Assembly: GCA_023213315.1 (NCBI GenBank)
Contig: JAKCPI010001734.1
Location: 32,986 to 96,985 of the forward strand
Length of the DNA: 64,000 nucleotides
DNA from: Euborellia annulipes
Taxonomy: Eukaryota; Arthropoda; Insecta; Dermaptera; Anisolabididae
Reading direction: 5' to 3'
Part shown: one piece after another, positions 53,431 to 63,104 of the stretch
How the letters are laid out: every line of letters begins with the position of its first letter
Numbering within the stretch: position 1 is the stretch's first letter
The notes under the pieces: model-generated
The model's input: the letters and a program-made list of their open reading frames with translations, nothing else
What the model was told of the DNA's origin: nothing
The model's database searches: none
Position numbers and translations under genes: made by a program

Positions 53431-54622
53431 TATTAAATTAGTGAAAAATAGACCATATAAGAAACAGTAAATAAATGACTTATTAAAAAAATTTTAATTT
53501 TGTACATTTGATATAAATAATATCATTGGTGCTAACCTCTACTAACTTTTCAAAATTATTGATAAAATTTAGAATTTGTAATGATATAAAATTAAAACAA
53601 AAACAATTCGCTCCTATCTCTCGTGAGATATGCTAATATCCAGTCATTTACTTCTTAATTAAAATAGATAAATAAAGGTTAAGAAACATTCAAGTCCATT
53701 AGCTTCTTCGACTTGAAAATGTTTAATCGAGGAAGGAAGAATTTTTAAAACATACAAATAAAACACTCGGTTATTTGTTTCAAGTTATTTATATAAAGAA
53801 AAGGGAAACTAAAAGATGATAAATAGGATAAATGGTTAAGAGAGCTAAAGAAGAAAAATCAGGAAAAAAAATGAATATAAACAAGAACACTTTCAAAATG
53901 CTCGGTATAAGGGGTGTCAGCAAAATGGATGGGTACTCCAGATAAAGAAAGCTGTTGAACGACTCATCGATAAAAGGAATTTTTCTCTAGGTATATTTGT
54001 AGTCTGAATGACCCCAGCAGCCTAGGGATGCAAAAGTCGACTCTGACTTTAGTAAAGAATCGATCTTTTACTGAAAATAATCGACTTTTTAGAATCGAGT
54101 TGAAACTCTTTCAAGTCGATTACAATCGATTCTCACTGGACGACTTCGACTTTTTTCTTACAATACTTAGTATCCGATGGTAATATAGTTTGTAACGTTT
54201 CATTGATTGACTTTTATCTTACTTTTAAAACTTACACATAACACACCAATCAACACACTTCGGTGGGTGAACATATGTGGCATTCTTAATTCCTCAATTT
54301 TAATATTTTAATCTTTAATTTTTACTTTCTCGTAAAGAATATAAAGAGAAAGTATTATAATCGTAAAAAAATTCGACTTCGAGATTTTGATGTTTACGAA
54401 AAATGTCGTTTTCTTCTGTGATTATTTCAAAAACTATTCAGTTTTCGGAAAAATGCCAAAGAATAAAAACTTTTTAAAATTGAGTAATTTATCATAATAT
54501 GATAAAAAAATTGAAAATTTTGAAATTTCTGAAAAAACTTATTAGGTAAAGTACTACTTCCAAATGACGTGTTTACTCCAAAAGTTAATAGAAATCTACA
54601 ATTTTATGTAGTAGAAGGATAA

Positions 54623-55172
54623 CAGTGGCGTAGTGAGCTTAACTCGCGCCCGGGGCACAATACCTTTTTAGCGCCCCCCCCCCATTCGAAAACCATATAA
54701 TATCATATGTAAAATATACAAAATTATTATGGGGGCGGTATAACTTGGCGAAAGCAAAATCTCGAAAATCCCGAAAGTTCCAAAATAAGATATTTTTTCC
54801 GTCGATATATTAGAAGATGAAATGAAATTTATAAGAAGGGCTCGGGCCCTCGGGCTTGGTCTAGTGGCTAGAGTGCTGGCCTTCTAAACCAAGGGTCAGG
54901 GGTTCGGATCCCAGGCAGTCCGATTATTTTATTTAAGCCATTTGGATACCAGATGGCTTAAATAGAAATGCCTGAACCCCCAATATATATATTAATTACA
55001 ACGGTTATCGTCTAAAGTCTTAAGTGGCCTGAGTTGCCGAAAAGACTGTGTGAGTGTGAGTGTGAATGAGAAAAATGTGTGAATGTTTTGCGGACCATTT
55101 GGCGCCCCTTTGTGAGTAGCGCCCGGGGCATTATGACCCCCCCTTGCCCCCCCCCCCCTCGCTACGCCACTG
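54623..55172. mobile_element. hAT-type element, perfect 8-bp duplication
   Basis: CAGTGGCGTAGTGAGC ... GCTACGCCACTG, with AAGGATAA on both sides (54615-54622, 55173-55180). Contains a SINE. Confidence 0.94.
54845..55087 (+). repeat. tRNA-derived SINE inside hAT element
   Basis: Head CGGGCTTGGTCTAGTGGCTA, B box GGGTTCGGATCCC, body TAAGCCATTTGGATACCAGA, tail AGTTGCCGAAAAGACTGTGT. 243 bp. Confidence 0.9.
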
Positions 55173-55187
55173 AAGGATAATAAAAAG

Positions 55188-55438
55188 AGAGAGCAGCTAG
55201 TTTTTGTTTTCTTTTACTAAACCCTCATTGCTGACGTTTCGTAAAATATCTCACCTACTTATCATAAATATATATTGTTATAAAATCGACCAACAATGTC
55301 AAATACAGGTGAAATATGGAAATCGAAATTTATAATGACAACCCTAATGCTCTGAGGATGGCCCTAAACAGGACCAAAACGTCAGCAATGAGGGTTTAAT
55401 AAAAGAAAACAAAAACTAGCTGCTCTCTCTTTTTATTA
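55188..55438 (+). ncRNA. Hammerhead-like motif in palindrome (core mutated)
   Basis: Plus strand 55348-55387: GCT, CTGAGGA, GGCCC-TAAACA-GGACC, AAAACGTC, AGC. GAAA is changed to AAAA, which should abolish catalysis. Palindrome arms end AGAGAGCAGCTAGTTTTTG. Confidence 0.4.
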
Positions 55439-55979
55439 TCCTTCTACTACATCAACTAACCAGCTATATTAAAAAAAAAGCTCCAATATCTACAATTTTA
55501 GTGTAAGGAGCATATACCAAATTTCATCGATCCAGCTGCTTTGGTTTTTAAGCAATCGTGTTCACACACACACACACACACCCAGACGTAATTCCAAAAG
55601 AATATACGAGAAAGTCTCGGGGAAGTCAATCCCCATATTTTTTATTTATTTTGATGTTCGGTGCCATATCACGTGCAATTTATGAATAGAATATTCTTTT
55701 ATAAAAATATTATAAACAATATTTGTTTATATTTAACATTTACTGAGTATTCCTAAGCACGATTTTTTTAAAAAGTCGACTTTCAGAAATAATTGATTCC
55801 GAAAATCGAAAAAAATCAAGTCGATTCCAAAATCAAAAATCGACCTTTTCCATCCCTACATCAGCCGAAAAAGATATAGCAAAAAACAATACTTAAAACG
55901 TATTTTGTCATTTTCATCTATCTAGATGACAGAAGAAATCTCCTTTAAGAAATAATAAATTTTTTTTTATGCGACTTAC

Positions 55980-56138
55980 GGGAATCGGCGCTAGTCTCGC
56001 TCGACAAGCTTCAAAAAGAGCAACAGTTGCTGAGAGTACAAGAAGAACCACAAGTATATGACACACTAGCAGAGTTGATGTTTTTGGAGCTCGAATTACC
56101 GAGTCCCCTCGCACCTGAGTCACTAGAGGTGTTCTTGC
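55980..56138 (-). CDS. Membrane protein gene, second exon
   Basis: 53 codons, phase 0 at both ends. TM span followed by EACRARLAPIP; the basic residues after the span suggest a cytoplasmic tail. Acceptor TTTATAG, donor GTAAGT. Confidence 0.68.
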
Positions 56139-58564
56139 CTATAAACATAAAAGAAAAAAAAAATTATTTACGAGTCCAGGGACAAACAAAAAAAACTTTT
56201 TTTTTTTGGTTCATTGATATTTAAACTTTTTTGTTCATAATTTCGTTAATAATTAATAGGTTTTCAATTAGATAGAATGAATGAGCAAGCAACTAGTTAT
56301 ATTTCAATTTATTAACAAACCAGGGCCGACGTTTTGGTCACATTTGGGACCATCTTCAGGGCCAGGTTAATGTCTGAAATTACATATAATCCTCGCCAAG
56401 TTATATTGAGCATACACAATTATACGTTGCTTAATCATGATAATGCCTCAAATTTTATTATTATCATACTATTTCACTCTCTGTCCATGGTATGATAATA
56501 ATAAAATTTGAGGCATTATCATGATTAAGCTACGTATATGCCGTGAATGCCCAATATAACTTGGCGAGGATTATATATATTTTTAGACATTAAGCTGGCC
56601 CTGAAGATGGTCCCATATGTGACCGAAACGTCGGCCCTGGTTTGTTAATAAATCATATACAAGCGATATCAGAAATTATTTCAATTATTACAATCAATAG
56701 AAATTCAAATTATATCTATATTCTTTTATATATCTATTGATTGTAATAATTGTGATAATTTCTGATATCGCTTGTATATGTATGATTATAGCTCTGAAGA
56801 TGGTCCAAATAAGGAACCGAAACGTCAGCTGTGTGAATTAACCAAATAAAGAAATAACCTTAGCTGCATTTCTCATTTTTACCCCATCTCAGCTATAAAT
56901 TGTTTATTCAAAATCTTTACTTTCTGCAAAGATGAAAAGGTTGACTACCCTTGAAATGGTAAATTAAAATAAAGATTATTGAAGCCGTTATTATTGTCGG
57001 ACCTCCTGTTGGAGATTGTCTTTTTTATGTTTGACGAATCCTGGTTTTTTATATTGTTAATGGTTTTATGCAACATGTTTGACTCACCGTTAAGGTAAAT
57101 TAAAATAAAAAAAATTTTCCCAACGAATTAATAACTTATTGTTTTTTATCCTTTTCGTGTTGCATAGATCCAGTTTTCACTGATGAAGGCATGCTGTGAA
57201 GTGGCCGAAACCTCAGAGGTCTGAGATTTTTGTTATTATCTGATCGAGATTATAAAGAATATATATTTTTAAATATATTTTTTGTTTACTCTCATACACA
57301 TTGGGCTGATTGGACCTATCCCTAATCCATTATTGAAGCTTTCACACAGTTATTCTTAAAGCCATTTATGTGGGTAGATCTTCAACACTTTCTAAGGCTA
57401 AAAGTGTAATTTTTTATGGCTTGTCTTGTCAAGGGGAGTTTTAATCACAAATCGCCCTTTTAGAACGAAGTAAACAAATTGTGGACTTAGATAAGTTAGA
57501 TAAGATAGTCGTAGGTCGGGAACAAAAGAGAAATTCCCCTAAAAAATTCTATAGAGCTTTTATATACTGTATTTTTTTTTTAAAGAAAAAAAAGTGAATT
57601 ACTAGAAAATTTCTGATATTTTCTTAAAAAAAAATTTTGTTTAATCAAAAAACCCGATTTGAGAATTAAAAACGTACTATGAAATCACAGTTAAGTTTTT
57701 ATCACAGTTAAGTTTTTTTGCCTTTTTCATAGATTTCACAAGTGTTTGGTACAGTGAGCGCCACAATTAAGTCCCCACCTGATAGCTAGAGCCTTAAGTA
57801 TATGGTGTAAAGTGAAATAATTTTAATGACCGAAAAGGTAAAATCTGGTACAGATGATTTTATTTTACCTTTTCAAATTTAAAATTATTTCACTTTACAC
57901 CATATACTTAAGGCTCTAGCTATCAGGTGGGGACTTAATTGTGGCGCTCACTGTACAAGTGCATTTTCCTGGGGTGCTTAAAAACAAAAAAGAGGCTTTG
58001 ACAGATTTTTTTTCTTTTATTTTTATCCTCTAGTAATCGTATCTACTGACACTCAAATTTTTGTTCACCACCCACCTGAGATTGTTCGTCCTCGGCTTGT
58101 CCTTTGTTTTTTCCAAGAGCTGTCTCCTCTTCCTTCGTCTTGATGAATTCTCGTAATACTGGTTCGCAGAAATCGTATAAAGCAAGTTTGGAATCGAATT
58201 TGGTCACCCGTTTGGACACCAGCCAAACACCTGGCACTCTGACGTTAAGCGGGTGACAGCGACAGCCAAGTGACAGCTCCCGTGCCTCAATCAATTTCGG
58301 TGACACCTCTACTACCTTGCCTTTACTTGTAGTCTCGACGTTTTTTAAAGCGTAATATCCGCTATATACGGCAAAAACCGATAAAAAAATTAGCAGCGCA
58401 GAGGCCGCAAAGATAGTACGACCCGACATGCGCTTCCCACACTGATGATGATCCTTCTCAACAACAAAAGACAAATCCTGTGGGTTTATCTTGTCATGCT
58501 GATCGGAACTAAATGATTGACAATGCGTGTGACCTTCTCCAGGCCTCAGGGTAGACGAAAACAT
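55980..58564 (-). CDS. Unrecognised two-span membrane protein (partial)
   Basis: Two exons, 58564-58076 and 56138-55980, joined in phase 0 (donor CAG|GTGGGT, acceptor GTTTATAG). The start at 58564 is preceded in frame by TGA two codons upstream. Exon 1 gives 163 residues: a Cys/His-containing N-terminus (HHQCGKR), then a hydrophobic span TIFAASALLIFLSVFAVYSG (about residues 51-74), then a Cys-rich soluble part (SLGCRCHPLN) ending acidic. Exon 2 adds 53 residues with a second span, LLVCHILVVLLVLSATVALF. Strong donor GTAAGT after 55980, so more exons follow, but none is visible downstream. I know no family for it. Confidence 0.7.
56309..56651. ncRNA. Divergent hammerhead-like pair in palindrome
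   Basis: Plus copy 56597-56636: GGCC, CTGAAGA, GGTC-loop-GACC, GAAACGTC, GGCC; stems I and II are perfect 4-bp helices. Minus copy 56363-56324 is the same except AAAA in place of GAAA. Outer arms share CAGGGCCGACGTTTTGG-type ends and TTAACAAACC. In the intron of the membrane-protein gene. Confidence 0.6.
56654..56782. repeat. Hairpin, ~50-bp arms
   Basis: CATATACAAGCGATATCAGA and complement enclose an AT-rich loop. It directly follows the palindrome above and precedes another hammerhead-like core. Confidence 0.75.
56790..56830 (+). ncRNA. Hammerhead-like motif
   Basis: AGCT, CTGAAGA, GGTCC-AAATAA-GGAACC, GAAACGTC, AGCT. Stem I is AGCT/AGCT; stem II has one bulge. The core is intact. Confidence 0.55.
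57178..57220 (+). ncRNA. Hammerhead-like motif, weak
   Basis: CACTGATGA, GGC...GCC, GAAACCTC. Stem II is short and stem I is not evident. Confidence 0.35.
57752..57953. mobile_element. MITE with CAGTGAGCG TIRs, TA target site
   Basis: TIRs of about 85 bp (CAGTGAGCGCCACAATTAAG and complement), flanked by TA. Sister of 15457-15668. In the membrane-protein gene intron. Confidence 0.88.
58076..58564 (-). CDS. Membrane protein gene, first coding exon
   Basis: GC-richer than its surroundings. The open frame runs about 10 codons past the donor to a stop at 58043; the donor CAG|GTGGGT is strong and in phase with the next exon. An unspliced 173-residue single-span form is therefore also possible. 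Confidence 0.7.
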
Positions 58565-59780
58565 TCCTCAAGTGGAGAGGAGAGAAAGAGCGCAGAATCA
58601 GGCGCCTGCGTTCTTCGCAACTCAACGGAATCGATAAGCTTCGGTTATCGCCTACCTATTCTCGAAATATGGGATGCACATTCCCGCCATATGCTTTAAT
58701 TGGATGAGGCCGGCCACGTGTCCGGAAATAGAAAAAATTAATGTCAACTGATGCAACGCACTAATCGAATTTAAAACTTCAATTGGATTCATCTAAAATA
58801 ATTTCTTCTTATGGATACGGGGGAATTTTTTATTTTAAGATTTATATCTCAGAAACACATTTTTTTTTCTAAAGTTCTGCCCAAACCTGGATCTCCTATT
58901 TTAAACTATGGTGTTTTACTGCCGGCACCAGAAACACTGTATTGTAGAAAAAAAATTTCAAATAAAAATTGTTTCTTATCAAGGGAGAAATTAAACTACT
59001 TTTAAAATTATCTTATTCTTAGGACCGGTTGCATCACATCTAGTCAACTAGCAAGCTTATCCGACCGATAGCAAATCATCGATATAGTAAACGAGAACAC
59101 TCTTTAACCTTCGAGTTAATGATTTAAAAAAATGAGTTTTCTACATATATAATTACTAATTATTATAATTATATTATATAATTATAATTATTAATTAGCT
59201 ATCTGATGTGTAGGGAAAGATATGTGAAGTTAGCAACATAATAAAGGCATAATTTATAAAAATTATTAAAATTTAAAGTTAAAATTAATTAGAATTAGAA
59301 TAAACTAGCCGCGCCGCCAGCCTTCGCGCTTAGCCAAAGAGGCTTCGCCCCCTGGACCCCCCAGCCAGCCGGCTCGGGCCCGCCTGTGGCGGAACCTCGC
59401 CTTCTCTTACGATGAACGATGTTATGCATGAAGGAAGCAAGCGCCATTATAATCGAAATTGAGATAAGACTGACATCTTGTAGGGAAAAAGATCTACTTT
59501 TTTTTTTATTAAAATCGCAACATTACATTTCACTGTTTTTGTATAAAACGAGAAAAAAAAAGTCATTGCCATTGGGTTTGTTTATAATTGTGCAAATGAA
59601 ATGCCCCATATCTCAGATTTAGGTTAATGGTTCCTTCGTGCATAACATCGTCCAATTAAGAAAAAAAAATTATTATTATTCTAATCCAGTGCCTGCTTGA
59701 GGATTTGTTTACATTCAAAGAATACATAAATGTTTCTCTATACATTTCCTGTGCGAGAAATCAAATTTTAGAAATTCATA
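58565..59780. other. Upstream region and intergenic
   Basis: GC-moderate to about 58720, which may hold the promoter or 5' UTR of the membrane-protein gene. A Helitron-like 3' end on the minus strand (CTAG at 59305, then GCCGCGCCGCCAGCC) covers about 59305-59420. No other gene. Confidence 0.45.
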
Positions 59781-59792
59781 ACTCAAAAAGTT

Positions 59793-59850
59793 GCCCTCGG
59801 GCTTGGTGTAGGGGTTAGCGTGCTGACCTACTAAGGATCGCGGGACTAGA
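59793..59850 (+). repeat. SINE head fragment
   Basis: GCCCTCGGGCTTGGTGTAGG, TTAGCGTGCTGACC, then diverges. Confidence 0.65.
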
Positions 59851-60115
59851 TGCCAAAAGACTCGAAAGTCAGAGTCAAGTAGCTTATCAGAGGGATAGCT
59901 AGTTAATTTTAAGTGAAGCAACCGGCCCATCGAGAACCGCCAAATTTTTAAATTATTCAAAGTGTAACGTGACGAAAATAAGGGATTTTATTCAAGGATC
60001 CCATTCATTTTCAAACCTCTCTGCAATTTTTTTTTTTAAACGTTCCGAGGCCCTTCTCTTCTTCGAGGGAACTTCTAATATTATTTTAGGATTAAATAAA
60101 TTTTTTTTTTTTTAA

Positions 60116-60367
60116 AACATTCACACTTTTTTCTCATTCACGCTCACACTCACACACACATTCACACAGTCTTTTCGGCAACTTAGGCCATTTAAGACTT
60201 TGACGATAACCGTTGTAATTAATATATCAATTTGGGGTTCAGGCATTTCTATTTAAGCCATCTGGTGTCCAAATGGCTTAAATAAAATCATCGGACTGCC
60301 TGGGTCCGAACCCGCGACGTTTGGTATAGGAGGTAGGCACGCTACTTACTACGCCAAACCCGGGGGC
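60116..60367 (-). repeat. Full tRNA-derived SINE
   Basis: Minus strand: GGGTTTGGCGTAGTAAGTAG head, B box GCGGGTTCGGACCC, body, GCCGAAAAGACTGTGTG tail, GTGTGTGAGTGTGAG, A-run. Close to the 32.3-33.0 kb copy. Confidence 0.92.
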
Positions 60368-60369
60368 TA

Positions 60370-61280
60370 AATAAATTTATGTAATATAATATTCTAATTA
60401 ATATTTCGATCAAAAATAGAATTCTAAGAAGTCCAAATCTTATCAATCGCCCCTCATCATTCGCCAAGTGGATTCGGGTGCAGGAGAGAGAGAAATGAGT
60501 TCCCCTTGTGTTTAGGCAACCCAAACAGCTGAGCGGTTGAACGGAAAGCCGAGACACAGGCTTTCCCACTTATTTCTTCTATTCAATAATTAGCATAAGT
60601 ATGTGTTTTTATAAGTGTGTCTGTCTGTCTTACACTCCGAAGAAAAGATCTATGTCTTTATCTATGATCATAAATTAAAATAAATAATAGATAAAGCAAT
60701 TTGGATTCCATTTAATAAGAATGCTTGCTACTAAACAAGGAAAAAATACATTAAAAAATACTCTTGTAATGCAATAATTGAAAAAATTTACAGGTTAATT
60801 ATCCATAACGCGTACCACATACAGAATAGAAGGTCCGAGATGTTTATTGTCTCTCTCTTGTGAAATTTCAAGACAAAGAGAGCACTTTGACAAGTGGCCA
60901 TTTAATAAATTAATATCAGGGAGCATATTCAATAGGGTGGATCGAAAAAAGTCAAGTTTTGAATTCAGAGTTGCGATTGGTAAATACAAGAAAAACTAGA
61001 AAAAAAATTTTTGCAATGGGGCAATTGGCCGAAAGTTTCATAAAATTAGTGAAAATGTTAATTTTTCAAAATCCTTTTTAATTTTATATTAGGCCTATTA
61101 ATATTTAAATAAGCGAAGAGCTGCTCAATTGGCATGCAACTCAAAATCAACAACTTTTTGGCCTCACAATCATTTTTTTACAATTGACGCGTTTTTAACG
61201 AGTTTCTAACGCGCGCTTTTGAAGGGTTGAAAACGCGGCATAGAACGCATCAAAAACGCTAGTGTAGAAAGGGTCTAAAA
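60370..61280. other. Intergenic
   Basis: AT-rich with some GC-richer sequence near 60440-60570. No gene or element recognised. Confidence 0.5.
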
Positions 61281-61644
61281 CAGTGATTCTCAACCTGGGG
61301 GCGATCGCCCCCAAGTGGGCGATTTGGATTATCAGGGGGGCAAAAAATAAGTGGGGGGGGGGCGATGAGTATTCAAAGGGGGAAAACTTTTTAGAGTTTA
61401 CTAAAATTTAAAAGAACAAATATCACTCAAAAATTTCTTATTTACAGGATAGAAGAGAACAAAATATTGTCCTAAAAATAAAATAGTCTGAAGATAATTC
61501 CAATCTAGAATTGAAACGCCACCTTTGTTTTCATTAAATAAAGATTGACTGAAAAAAGATCCATTTTTGTTATTGTCTTCATAAAAATAAAATTATTATT
61601 AGAAACTTATTAGGCTTTTAAAAGATTAGGGAGATAAATAATAA

Positions 61645-62590
61645 AAATCTGGTGTGACTGGCGCACAGCACACAACTTTCTCTTACCTTCGGTAATCGAA
61701 AGTTGTGTTCTGTGCTTGTCACACCAGATTTTTTGTGTCGACATGTATTTAGTTTCTGACAGTACGGTACATTCGATTTTCAAGATGTAATTTTTTTTTT
61801 TTTTTTTTAGTTAAATAAAAAACATTCACACTTTTTTCTCATTCGCACTCACACTCACACACACATTCACACAGTCTTTTCGGCAACTCAGGCCATTTAA
61901 GACTTTAGACGATTACCGTTGTAATATATATTATCTATTGTGGGTTGAGGCATTTCTATTTAAGCCATCTGGTATCCAGATGGCTTAAATAAAGTCTTCG
62001 GACTGCCTGGGTCCGAACCCGCGTCGTTTGGTATAGGAGGTAGACGCGCTAATGTAAAATTTATAAGTATGGAAAAATATTTATATTTTGTTACCATGGC
62101 AACCATTTCTCCTATCTTTTCTATGGAGTACAAGAGTAAAGTGGTCTTCAGAAGATTTCAATCACAAAATAAGAATATACATTTTAAAGAGAATCTAAAA
62201 AATAATTGATTTTTGAATTAAAAAAAAAAATCGTTGGAGCAAATTTAGAGAAAATCGAAAAAAACTGAAAAAGTGCATCAGTAAAGTACTAGTACTCTTT
62301 GGTCGATTTTGTTCAAAAGCTTCGTTTCACGTCCCATGGGGGTGCCTAACTTAAATATAAAATTTCAACCTCCTAGCTCTTTTCGTTCTTGAGATATTTT
62401 GTTCACAGACACACACACAGACAGACACACAGACAGACCATGTCGCGAAAACCACTTTTTTGGATTCAGGGGACCTCAAAACATGAAGATCCATCAAAAT
62501 CTCGACATCGAATTTTTGACATGAATCCAATACTTTCTCTCTATATATATATCAACATATATATAGAGGTAAGAGAAAGTAAAAATCTAG
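61645..62590. repeat. 'CTGGTGTGAC' repeat split by SINE
   Basis: 5' hairpin at 61645-61740. Interrupted at about 61797-62051 by a minus-strand SINE. Continues with GTTACCATGGCAACCATTTC and ends GACATGAATCCAATACTTTC, (TA)n, AGGTAAGAGAAAGTA. Confidence 0.8.
61797..62051 (-). repeat. tRNA-derived SINE, head truncated
   Basis: Tail, body and B box (GGGTTCGGACCC) present; the A-box end stops at GCGTCTACC. T-run (A-tail) at 61793-61809. Confidence 0.85.
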
Positions 62591-63104
62591 CCTACTACTC
62601 CAAGAGTCGGGAGTATTTTATAAAAATTTCAACGTTTCGGTCACTAGTTCTGCTGCTGATTTTTATTCCCTCTGAAAACAACGTTATCTGGTGAACTTGA
62701 TTCATTTTTGCTTTCTCTTACCCTATATATGAAATATATATAGAGAGAAAATATTGGTTTTTAGCTTTTAAATAAAGTATTTTTTTATTAAAAAATTTAA
62801 ATGATGTTTTGTTCGCAGATGCAGATCACAGAATTCCTGAATTTGATTCATTTTGAATCATGTACATTTGTGTATGTACAGCAGATATATTTCTGTAAAA
62901 TGTATGAATTAATACTAGAGCTAAGAGTAACCGTATAAAACTACTTTGGTTGTTTTTATATAGGCCTACGTTAATAAAATTGTTTAAAATAAAACTGTTT
63001 TATTATTTACATTTTACTTCAAATGAAAAGGGAGGCGATAGGTGTTAGACAACCTCCAGAAAGGGGCGATGGGCCAAAAAAGGTTGGGAACCAATGGTCT
63101 AAAA

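Larger units (their letters stand above)
54023..55858. mobile_element. hAT-type element, host of nested insertions
   Basis: Starts TAGGGATGCAAAAGTCGAC and ends TCGACCTTTTCCATCCCTA. Flanks CAGCAGCC and CATCAGCC match at 7 of 8. It contains a palindromic element like 34355-35290 (about 54320-55640), a hAT element (54623-55172), a SINE and a hammerhead-like palindrome. Confidence 0.82.
61281..63096. mobile_element. Large hAT-type element, perfect 8-bp duplication
   Basis: Starts CAGTGATTCTCAACCTGG and ends GGTTGGGAACCAATG; GTCTAAAA on both sides (61273-61280, 63097-63104). 1816 bp. The GGGGGCGATCGCCCCC block near the left end is common in hAT non-autonomous families. Contains the CTGGTGTGAC repeat, itself split by a SINE. 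Confidence 0.92.

Noticed and set aside
56027..56224. 65-codon plus-strand frame
   Set aside because: Antisense shadow of the second membrane-protein exon, which has both splice sites.
58517..58699. 60-codon plus-strand frame
   Set aside because: Overlaps the start of the membrane-protein exon on the other strand; no independent support.
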